From contig NC_081541.1 in NCBI RefSeq assembly GCF_901000735.1, forward strand, positions 31,204,060 through 31,268,059: a stretch of DNA of 64,000 bases, read 5' to 3'. Of this stretch, positions 10,984 to 21,100 are shown one piece after another. Below the pieces are notes generated by a model. The model was not told the origin of the DNA and searched no databases. It saw nothing but the letters and a program-made list of their open reading frames with translations. Numbering within the stretch: the stretch's first letter is position 1; every line of letters starts with the position of its first letter. A program made the translations under genes and the position numbers. Source of the stretch: Corylus avellana (taxonomy: Eukaryota > Streptophyta > Magnoliopsida > Fagales > Betulaceae).

Positions 10984-12811
10984 ATGGAAACCCTAATGAG
11001 CTCATCCTCTGCGGCGATCATGTCCTCCTCGTCCTCGTCACCTTTCTCGAATTTCTCTACCAGACGGACTCTCTCTTCGAGGCCCTTTCGGCTCCCTTTC
11101 GCCACCAAAGGTAAACACTTTTTTCTCTCATCTTCTTTCTATGCTCTGTTTGGTTTCCGAGGAAATGTAAGAACGAAAAATTTATTTTGATAAGCGATTG
11201 CAGAGTCTGGGAAGGTTTTGGACTTTCTTATTTGTGTTTCCTGCAGTTTCTCAGCAACCAAACAAAGCGTTTCATTTCATTTCTACTGTTTTAGGTTTTT
11301 CAGTTAAAGTGGATTTTGTATTGTTTCGATTTCGCAGGTAACGAGAATGAATCAAATAGTCCTCGGTCTGATTCGAAGGACATCAACAGTCTTCCTACTG
11401 TCAGCAATCTCCCTCTCTCCCTTTCCCCTCTCTCAAAGGTATAATCTCTCTCAAACACGCGCGCACACACAATCCAAGAAAAAACTTTCTATTTTCTCTT
11501 TGGATGCTTAGAAAGTTGAGCCAAACATCAAGAAGTTCGTACTTTTTTTGGAGTCATATTTCTATGTTCTTGCAATGTTTTCGTAAAGTAAGCGAAACCA
11601 ATTTGTTGTAAGTGAATTTTTTCATAATGTAATGATAGCTAAAGTTTTGGAAGTACAATTTTTTTTTTTTTTTTTTTTTTCCTAACATTTCACCAGCAAC
11701 CAAACGTGGCATATTTTCTCTTTTTCCTAATGAATTGTTTGTATGTTAGGATGTGGCAATGGGATTGGTGCTGAATGCAGCGGCAGGGAGAGGGTGGACC
11801 ACAGGTTCGGGTATGGAAGGCCCTTCAGTTCCTGCCCTTGAGACGGGCTTAGGCACTGAGAATGTGTCCACTTTCCCATGGTCTCTGTTCACTAAATCAC
11901 CTCGCCGAAGAATGCTTGTGGCTTTTAGTTGTAACATTTGTGGACAGAGGACAACACGAGCTATTAACCCACACGCTTATACTGATGGCACTGTCTTTGT
12001 GCAGGTAATAAATCACAGCATGAATGTAAATCGTACTCACTTGTATATATGTGGTGATTTTAGTTGCCAAATTCGTTAAGTGGGTCTTCAACCTGATTTG
12101 GATTAGGGGAATAAATATTATTTAGCTGGGAGAAGATCATTGTATATTTAGTGAATATAACAATTTTAGTGAAATTCAGGTTTAAGATGCTGTGAGCTAC
12201 TTGCTTGAAGTTCTTGTTAGTAGTTTGACAAGTTGTTGTATGCATATGTTAATTTTGGACTTAAACATGAATTTTGAAGATGACAAGTTGCTTTCATTTT
12301 TCAGACAGCCAAGTGATTTCAATGGTAGTATCATTTAGCTGGAAAGATAATAGGTCGAAAGCAAACTTGGATGGAAGATGTAGCTCTTTCTGTAAAAAGT
12401 CTGGTTTAAGGTTTGTAAAAATTCTGGCTGTCAAAAGTGGGATTTAGAGTGAGGATTATGGTCAATTTTGGATATTTAGTTACAAAGGGTTTGACAAAAA
12501 ATCTATGAATTGAGATGGGTTTGTTGTCCCATAAACATATCATATGCTTGTTGATGATTTATTAATTTGAATACCTATCTCACAATAGATGCTATTGAGA
12601 TGACTTTAATGACTCTGGTTGTTTTGTTTCTGCTTTGTAGTGTTGCGGATGCTACGCATTTCATAAGCTTGTGGATAATTTGAACCTGTTTCAAGACATG
12701 AAGTGCTATGTGAACCCGAATTTTGATTACAAAGGTCACAGCTGGGATGATGTTAACTTCAAATATCTGGACGCTGAAGATGGCAATAATGACATATTTC
12801 CTATCCAGTGA
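10984..12811 (+). CDS. DNL-type zinc-ribbon protein (HSP70-escort/Zim17-like), probably plastid
   Basis: Four exons (10984-11110, 11338-11438, 11750-12004, 12641-12811) join in frame to 217 aa. The N-terminus is Ser/Arg-rich and poor in acidic residues, as in a chloroplast transit peptide. The conserved core begins around residue 125 with RRRMLVAFSCNICGQRT, continues DGTVFVQ, and after the last intron reads CCGCYAFHKLVDNLNLF. The CxxC pairs (CNIC and CCGC) are the expected zinc ligands, and the VDNL sequence gives the family its name. Zim17/HEP proteins keep organellar HSP70 chaperones soluble and active; plant members occur in mitochondria and plastids. It closely resembles Arabidopsis At5g27280 from memory. 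Nothing looks broken. Confidence 0.92.
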
Positions 12812-13000
12812 GGTGGGCGGTCCACTTTTCAAGTATGTATATTCTGTCCTGGTATAGTGGGATCTTAGTTTAGTTTCCATGTATATTGTGAAGGTTTTTC
12901 TATAGGGACTTATTTTTTCAATTCAGTCTCAGATGGCTAGGGTTGTATTCAGGTTGATAAGATATGCATTTCATTGAGGATTGTGCATGTTCATTGCAAT

Positions 13001-13026
13001 TCTCTCTCTCTCTCTCTCTCTCTCTA
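13001..13026 (+). repeat. (TC)n microsatellite
   Basis: Uninterrupted tc dinucleotides downstream of the DNL gene. The following stretch (about 13060-13180, with gtgggatttgggcccagga) resembles the degenerate B box of a tRNA-derived repeat read on the minus strand, but I cannot delimit an element. Confidence 0.8.
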
Positions 13027-13394
13027 TGCAATCATGGTTTGCAAACGTATATGTTCATAATGGGGGCAGTCCTCCCTCTCCCTTAACCTTCATCGCTAGT
13101 TGTGTGAGTGGGATTTGGGCCCAGGACTCTGTACAACCCCGAGAGACTTTGTCAGTTAGATTAACTGACCTATATGGTCGTATGTGTAGTGTTAAGTTCT
13201 ACTACATGCATTACTTTTGGCTTCTCACTCTGGCTACCCCTTTGACACGTAGGAAATAGGCATTAATCTAGAATTTATCCATGATATGATCTCATTACTA
13301 TCTACAAATAAACTGAACAACTTAAGTCGCTACTCTATTTTATTTCATGCATTACATCACAGTTTTTTCAAGTAGATCATTCCAACGTATATGT

Positions 13395-14893
13395 TCATGG
13401 AGGGGGCAGATTTTGGGGGAGAGGTCTTTTCTTTGTTGAGGTTGCTGTGCCTAGGAAATCATTGATGGCTTTAATAGATGAGCCTTCGAAACCTCCTTCT
13501 CTTAATGCATCCTCCATCTTCTCCTTAATTTGACAGGCCTTTCTTCTCATCTCCTCTCCTTTCTCGGTTTTACCCAATACTTTCTCAATCACCCTTGCAA
13601 TCTCATCATGCTTGATGGTTGCGGACTCGATCTCTTGTGCAACCTCAATACAAACACCTACTTCATTTTCCAGCATCTGGGAGTTAAAGCACTGCTCTCC
13701 GGCCAGTGGCCAGCCGATGATTGGTATCCCTTGACTCAAGCTTTCCAGTACTGAGTTCCACCCACAATGGCTGAGGAATGCACCTGTGGACTTGTGAGAT
13801 AAAATTTCCTCTTGGGGAGCCCATTTATGTACCAAGAGACCTTGATTATTTTCTCTTATTCGTCCTTCAAACCCATCAGGCAACCACTCAGCTCTAAATT
13901 CTTCCGCTGGGCTGAAACCAATTGGCGGCCGAATGACACAAATAAATGCCTTGTTGCTTGCCTCTAAACCCAATGCCAAGTTCATCATTTGTGAAGGTAA
14001 AATGGTGTTTTGTGATCCAAAAGATACATACAGAACTGAAGCTGGTGGATGGAGATCAAGCCATTCACAATAACTGTCAGTTTTTGAAAAGTGTTTCTCA
14101 CCTTTCTCTTCTTGGTTATAGCCATCCTTATTCATGGAAGAGCAGGCTGGTCCAATCATCCAGACTGGCTTCCCTCCCATTTTCCTGCTAAAATATTTCA
14201 GACCAGTATCCCCTAATCCCTCTATGGTATTCAATAGAATTGCATCAGAGCATAAGCAAAGTAAGAACTGACGCATACGGAAAAGGAACCAAGAGTCCAT
14301 ACCATTGGCAAACTTGAGATCATTTCCAAGTCGTGATTGTTTAATTTTGGATGCTTCAGGAAAGTCCAGCAGTGAAAATTCGTCATCATTGGTCTGGCAT
14401 TGGTATATGTTAAGAGAGATCGAAAAATATATGGCCATGCTATAACCAGCCCCAGGTATGAATACTGTGTGATAAACTCCAAGCTCCTTGGCAACTTTGA
14501 CCGTCCATCCCAGGAACATATCTGTGATGATACATGCGGGGGCATGGCCATCACGTTTGGTAATGTCTATGAGGAGGCTTTTGAAGGGTGATTCAAGATT
14601 TTCTGAGGCTTCCAAGAGGCGGATGATGAATTCATTAGACAGTGTATCGGTGTTTTCTGCACCTAGTGGGAGACCATAGTGATTCCCATTGAAAGGGATT
14701 TCAGCCAGCTTTATGTTGGTTTTGGAAGGGAGAGAGGATTTGAGTCTTTGGATGTTAAGAGGGGTGTTCACTATGGTGACGGTATGGCCCTCCCTTCGTT
14801 CCAGTTGCCTTGCAAGTGCCATGAAGGATTGAGATGGCCATGAGCCATGAATGGAAACATCAAAATGTTTCTTTCTTCTCTACCATTAGCCAT
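13395..14893 (-). CDS. UDP-glycosyltransferase (UGT92A-like), frameshifted near the N-terminus
   Basis: This intronless minus-strand gene encodes a family-1 glycosyltransferase that would transfer sugar from UDP-sugar to a small molecule in the cytosol. The main frame (ATG at 14822, stop at 13395-13397) gives 475 aa with a complete 44-residue PSPG box starting WAPQEEILSH and ending AGEQ; Trp at box position 22 and the final Gln favour UDP-glucose. The natural start is probably the ATG at 14893. From there 23 codons in another frame read NILMFPFMAHGHLNP, the N-terminal motif carrying the catalytic His (GHLNP). One T appears to be missing at about 14824-14825, where CCT-TC-ATG would be expected as CCT-TTC-ATG. 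Translation from 14822 alone would lack the catalytic His, so the gene is either a recent pseudogene or carries an assembly error. The Asp partner of the catalytic dyad is probably that in CIITDMFLGW. UGT92A is my best family guess; the acceptor is unknown. Confidence 0.85.
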
Positions 14894-15315
14894 AGCAATT
14901 ATAGAGAGAGCAAGAGGGTTGGGGGAGCTTAGAAGCAGAGAATTGGGGTGAGGGATTGGAAGTGCATGGTCCTATTTATTTATTTGCATAGTGCTGACAT
15001 GAGGGATGGCATCATTCATTTAGGAGCATGTCTCATTAAGCACATATTCATCTATGTGCACTGTCTGCGGGGAAATTCAACAAAATACGTAATAATCGGT
15101 TTAAGCATTAGTTTTCTGTCTCTATATAAAGCGTAACTGATATAGAGGCTACCGCGTCCCTAAACCTAAGCCTCAGCCCATCCCTACAGATAGCCACAGG
15201 GAAACTCTGATGGTCTCCTGTAGAGTACTTCCATATAGCAGTCAATTGCGTCACTAGACCTACTACTCTATATCAATTGATGGTGTTTAATGCGCTTTAA
15301 ATGATATGGTACTTA

Positions 15316-15546
15316 CATAAACCCCAAAGGGTTGGTTCAAGTGGTAAATGATCTTTGTGGTAGTCTATGAGCTCTAAGGTTTAAATTCTTTTGAGTGCAA
15401 ACAATTCCTTGAGGTTAGTCGCGAAGCTGGAATATTATTCGATTCGTGTAAAGGGGGCGCTTTACACAAGCTTGAGGTTTACCTAACAAGAATGGGTAGA
15501 CGAAGTGGCCTTGTCTTGAAGGGGTTCTTTGTTATTAAAAAAAAAA
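15316..15546 (+). mobile_element. tRNA-derived SINE with 17-bp target duplication
   Basis: A 231-bp insertion flanked by the perfect 17-bp repeat aaatgatatggtactta (15299-15315 and 15547-15563). It has a pol III-type A box (ggttcaagtggtaaa), a degenerate B box (aaggtttaaattc) about 50 bp downstream, and ends in tttgttatt followed by an A run. These are the standard features of a plant tRNA-derived SINE. Confidence 0.85.
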
Positions 15547-15925
15547 AAATGATATGGTACTTAAATGTCTCTATTTCTAGATGGTGTTTAATGAATTCAA
15601 ATGGAACGGTGCTGATGGGCTTGGAAAACAACACAGAGTAGACTTGTGGGATACATTTTTGTTGACAGTAACATACCGTGATGTTCGTCTTTAATGACCT
15701 ATGAAACTATTCTTTTTGGAACCAACCTAGTAGAAAGGTAATTTGGCCCTGTTTGTTAATGTGTTGAAGAGTTTTTTTTTTTTTTTTTTTTTGTGTTTTT
15801 GATTTAAAAAGTGTTCTGATGCTACATAAATGTGAGAATTGTTTTTGTGTTTTTATAAGTGTTTTATGTTTGGAGAAAAGAACCAAAAGACAAAAAAACA
15901 AGAATTTTATCAAATGGAGCCAATA

Positions 15926-16555
15926 TAATCCAAAAAGCTCTTTTTTTTTTTTTTTTTTTTATGAGTAATAAAAATTTATAGAAAAAAGGGCCAAAGCCCT
16001 CGTACATGAAAAGTATTTAAAAGAGCCAAGACCCTAGAGGTTAGCACAATCTAAAAAGCAAATCAAATCTACCCGATTTCTTGAGACAAAAGAAGGAACA
16101 TATACATAAATTCAATCCAAAAGAGACCTAAAAATTGAGGATTTTTGGAAAAAGCACACTGGACTCTCTATCCTTAAAGAGATGCTGATTCCTTTTTTTC
16201 CAAATGCTCCGTAATAAAGGAAGCAAGAATAACTTTTTAAATAGCTTTTTTGGAGTAAGTTGGCCCTTGAAATTTCCAACGATGGAGCAACTCTAGGATG
16301 TTACTAGGCATGACCCAAGAGACCCCAAAAATGTTAAGAACCAAGTGCCATAGGCCAGCAAAGTACTTAAGATGATTAATAGATTCCTCATTCTTTTTGC
16401 AAAGGCAACACCAGTTAACTAGATGGAAGCCCCGCCTTCTGTGGTTATTCACGGTGAGGATTTGACTCATAACTACTATCCACAAAAAGAAAACAATGTC
16501 AAAAAGGACATTTACCTTTCAAATACTTTTTTAGGGGAAAGCACTCTGTACCAGA
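15926..16555 (-). mobile_element. 5'-truncated LINE fragment (C-terminal reverse-transcriptase zinc-binding region)
   Basis: On the minus strand about 80 codons (16485-16237) encode GFHLVNWCCLCKKNEESINHL followed by FGVSWVMP, the CxxC...H zinc-binding module (zf-RVT) found at the end of plant LINE polyproteins. Degenerate coding continues to about 15990, then a run of 20 T on the plus strand (15941-15960) forms the poly(A) tail. Comparison with copy B of the surrounding duplication, which lacks this block, places its limits near 15926 and 16555. No clear target duplication was seen. Confidence 0.75.
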
Positions 16556-16915
16556 CATGGTTTTACTTGACTAAAAAAATAGCTTAGGATAGACATGGTT
16601 TTTATCGCTAGGTAACTTAACTCTGAATTTTTCACCTTATACATATAAGGTGAATTTTTCCTAGCCCCAACTTTGATTTTGTAATGTATATAGGTGAAAT
16701 ACAACAAAAATACGTAAGTATCGGTTTAGGCATTAGTTTTCTGTCTCTATATACAGCGTAACTAATATAGAGGGTAGCAAGTCCCTAATCCTAAGCCTCA
16801 GCCCATCCGCCACGGAAAGCCATAATAAATTCTGGTGGTCTATTGCGTCACTAGACACACTACTCTATATCAGTTGTTGATGGTGTTTAATGTGCTTTAA
16901 AGAATATGGTACTTG

Positions 16916-16935
16916 TGTTACCAAAAAAAAAAACG
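16916..16935 (+). mobile_element. 20-bp 3' remnant of the SINE in duplicate copy B
   Basis: tgttacc followed by 11 A and cg sits between two near-identical 17-mers (16899-16915 and 16936-16952) that match the target duplication of the intact SINE in copy A. It corresponds to the last bases and tail of that SINE, the body being absent. Confidence 0.7.
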
Positions 16936-17150
16936 AAAGAATATGGTTCTTGGCGTTTAACGAGTCAAATGGAATGGTGCTGATGGGCCTGGAAAACAAC
17001 CATAGAGTAGGCTAGTGGAGTACATTTTTGTTGACTGTAAAATGCCATAGTGTTTCGATGTTATATAAATGTGAAAATTATTTTTATGGTGTATTGAGTT
17101 GGTTGTTAATATATTTTTTTGATGAGTTGGTTGTTAATATTTTTGGATAA

Positions 17151-17551
17151 CTTCACTTTAGACCCTTGAATTATCACGCGATTTGATAAGTCCTCAAAAC
17201 TTTAAAACATCTCAATTTGAACTCCTGAACTTTTAATTATAGTCAATTTAAACCACTCTGTCAAATTTAGCCATTAATTTCTAACGGCAATACCTAAAAA
17301 AACCAAAATATCCCTAATTTTCGTTTTTTTTTTTAAGAAAAAAAAAAAAAAACAAAAGGAGAGAATTTTTTTTTTTTTTAATTTTATAAAAAGTCAGGGG
17401 TATAAACGGTATTGTCTCACTTTTAACGTTTAAAATATGACAAAGTAGTTCAAATTGACTACAATTGAAAATTTAGAAGTTTAAATTGAGAAATTTTGAT
17501 GTTTGTGAGGACTTGTCAAATTGCATAGTAATTCAGGGATTTAAAGTGAAT
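17151..17551. mobile_element. ~400-bp foldback MITE with long arms
   Basis: The left arm (cttcactttagacccttgaattatcacgcgatttg...) pairs over more than 100 bp with the right arm (...caaattgcatagtaattcagggatttaaagtgaa). The centre is poly-A/poly-T. It is absent at the matching place in copy A of the tandem duplication. It resembles two elements at 58158-58523 and 58640-58985 in style. Confidence 0.7.
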
Positions 17552-17690
17552 TTTGAGAAAAGAAAACAAAAGACAGAAAATAAGAATTTTAACAAAGAAA
17601 GCCAACCTGTTTTACTCGACTAAAAAACAGTCTAGGATAGACAAGGTTTTTATGTCCAGGTAAAACTTGCCTCTAAATTTTTCACTAGAA

Positions 17691-18179
17691 CCCATTGGGG
17701 AACAAATAGAACTTTCTTTTCTAGCCATCATGTACAGTACCTCAACGCACTAGCGACCACAATTTTACATATGAGACCAGAAATTAGACAGCCCATAATC
17801 GAAATCTAATTACATTTTCGGGTCCTGAGATACATATAAAGAGTCCTAATGTGAGGCGTACATAGACTTTAATACCGAACCAACCCACAAGATTGTATGA
17901 CTCACATGAATCCTAATTATAGAAGACCTTTAGTTGCTTACACTGGACCCAACTGTTCTTTCAAGCTTTTGAGAATCTTCTAGAGATTTTAAGGTGTTCT
18001 GAGTGGAAGTGTGAATATATATTTGAGTGCATATTTTGTTCTTATATTCTCTCTTCTTTTTTGGTTTGTTCTATGTGCTTATGAGTGGCCCGGATAGAAT
18101 AATATCGATCTCAGGGCAAAATGAAGGCCAGAGAGAAATAGTTCTGTTATATTAGAATAGATAACCCAAATTCTAAGAA
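17691..18179. other. spacer downstream of the MFS gene
   Basis: About 490 bp of non-coding sequence. It would include the 3' UTR of the minus-strand transporter. No recognisable repeat or gene. Confidence 0.5.
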
Positions 18180-21100
18180 CTAGGCCTCAATGCTGTGATT
18201 ATTTTCAGCTCTGTGACTTGAAGGAACTCCCCTTATCATAATACTCTGAATGAAGGCAATCATCTGCATGACAACATGTAATTTGTTAAGCACATCCATA
18301 AGAACTGAAAGCATTAAAATGATGTATGAAGAAGAAATTAAACAATCAACATGTAAATTTTCTGTGACACTAGTGTAAGATTTTCCACCTTAGATTATGT
18401 ACTTATTCTTTTAGGAAATCTCATATTGGATCCATCTAAATAATTAGCAACTCTATACAAAAGTTTTGTTGGACTTGCGTATCACCGGCATCATTGACAT
18501 GCATGACTTCCGGTTTAATTTTATATGGTTTAACTATAATAATCATAGGTTTCACACGTGCAGTTTAGTCAGCATGGACTGCCATTCTTTACTGCTGGAA
18601 TGGTACCAATTTTCCTATTGTGATTTCTTGTATGACTATTAGCTCAGAAAGTAAAAGAAGTTACCATGGCAAACCCAATGCACATGATACTGAAACCAGG
18701 GAAATGAAATGGTGCTTCTTCAGATAGGAATAAAGCTGCATAGATGGCAGAAGAAATTGTCAATCTTTAGATACTTTGATCTGTAATAAGTTTTTTGTTT
18801 TGGTTTCTCAATCTTCGACATACCTGTTAGAGGACTAAAAATTAATGGAGAAATGATGGTGGCAAAGGAACTTATGCCTGAAATGCATCCTTGAGCCTTC
18901 CCCTGACATGCATCTCATTGTTTCAATAAGTTAAATGAAGGAAAGAAAAAGAAAACTGCTATGATATGTAAGATGAATAAAGCGGGTGTATTCAGGGATT
19001 TGGATTTCCTACAATTGGTTGTTCGAATTGCACACAATTTGGGTAACTCCACAAAAAGGGCAGGCGTGGTGGGGTTCACCTGCCTCGGGTAAGTAAGCCC
19101 CACATTTGGGCTCCCTTAAGGCAGGTAAGCGGGACACTTATTCTTTTTGGGGGTGTGCAATTCAAACAACCAATTGTTGCAGATAGCTATTCATCGGTAA
19201 GTGGGTAGAGTAACAAGTTAGGACACATGTTGGAAACCCCATAGAATTTACCTGCTCGATGGGCCCAACTTGTTTTGAAACGATGCTGCGTAACTGTGAG
19301 TAAATTTCAAGAAGTATTTTAGTATAAGCTAGTGTAATACATACAACTTTTACCAAGAAAAAAAGTAAATAACGTACGCTTGGTTGCACACAGACGGTAA
19401 AGATGGAAAACACTGTAGTGGCATAAGGAACCTGCAGATGGTGAAAATGTCTTGGAGGATTATATGAATCAAAAGATGCTTAGAAAGAAAATACTCGTAA
19501 TATTTGAAGCACATATTCTCATTTATTAAATAAAAGAGAAATAAGAAGCGCAAGACTTTGTTGAAGAAGGATTACCCAATCTGACCAAGCTATGCTGCTA
19601 ACAAACATCTGCATTAAATCATGTCATAGTCAGTGCTATATGTTCAATGAACTGTTTCAGTCTCACTAGCTAGCTTGCACAGACAATAATACCCAAATGG
19701 CTGCAAGGAAAATATGAAAGAGTAATGCTGTACACACTCCCTGACGTGGTAGTGAAAATTACTATTTGATCTAAAATCTAATGGTAATTTTCACTGCTAC
19801 GTTAAGAAGTCTGCACTTGAAAGTGTGTGTAGCATTTTTTAAACATAAAAAGAAGGGATAATAAGGCACGTACGTTTGTAAAGCCCATTAAGAGACCTAT
19901 GGAAAGCAGCTTCTCCTCTCCAATAACAGGTACCAAAATGGGCATGAAAATCAGCTGCAGGAATTTCCAAGTTTTCAAGAGAAAAACACATGGTGGCCAA
20001 AAAAATAAAAGAGAAATAAGTAGTTCCCTTAAATGAAAAGAAAAAGATGAAGGTGCTGAGCAAATCAGATAGCAAAATGTAGATGGCAGAATGTCGAAGA
20101 ACAAAGATACCTGTGAAATGGTCCCTGCAACCGCAACAATTAGCATTAGATCAGCATATTGGTTTTTGTTGAAGTGGAAACGAGCCTTTAGGAAGTACTG
20201 CATGGTGCGAAACGTTTCGTTTTAGTAATAAGAGAGAGAAATTAAATATGGACCGTTTGATTTATGCACTATAAAGGATAGGAATTTTGAGATCTGGGTG
20301 ACATTATATGTTCTAAGCAAACCATTTCTGTTTCTGTGATTTGATCATTCAAGTGTTCTCTAATCCATTGAACAACTACATTATTGTATAAGCTTCATTA
20401 AAGAACTGTTGTTTGGTCTTTGGTTTTTTCATGGGAGTTTTAACAACCTTATCAACTGCACTAACCATGTATATCAGGTGATTAAATCCATAATTTTGAC
20501 AATGAAGAAGAACTATACCAGTAACGAAGCTATTATCCCACCCTCTGCAAGACCATTGAAGAATGTAACAACTGCTGCTTGCGAAAATGTCGTGCTGCAA
20601 ATACGATGTTTGTTAAGTTACTTTACACGTCAACCGGTGCGATATGAGCGTGAAAAGTAGCGTTGCATTTATATACACAAAGTGTTACCTAATCTTGGTC
20701 AAGCTAATCAGGTCCCCCATCGATGGAATCCTCTTAAAGACTTGCGTTGTCTTTTCTAAATCAGCATCTTCTTTAGTAGCATTTGGAGCTTCCTTCAAGA
20801 TCGGTTGCCTTATTCCAACTCCATTGGGTATGCTTTCCTCCAGAAAAACTCTCACGTAAATGGCTGCAAGGATTGACATGAATGCAGCAACCTGGATATT
20901 TCATAAAAAAAAATAAAAAAAATAAAAATCACAAATCAAAACCAGTTGTTAGCCAACTAGCCAAGTATAATAGAAAAGTTTATTCCTATTAAATCATTGC
21001 TTATCCCAAAAGTTTAAGTCGTTAGGATTGAATAAATTTAATCATTTAATTAATATTTTATAACACATTTGTTGAAATATTAATTAAAATAGAAGGTAAA

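Larger units (their letters stand above)
15068..17690. repeat. diverged tandem duplication of spacer, with different insertions in each copy
   Basis: Copy A (about 15068-15925 plus 16556-16650) and copy B (about 16690-17690) share long stretches in the same order: 'gcattagttttctgtctctata', 'cctaagcctcagcccatcc', 'gtgctgatggg.ctggaaaacaac', 'acatttttgttgac.gta' and 'actaaaaa..agtctaggatagaca'-type sequence. Copy A additionally holds a SINE (15316-15546) and a LINE fragment (about 15926-16555). Copy B holds a foldback MITE (17151-17551) and only a 20-bp trace of the SINE. Confidence 0.8.
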
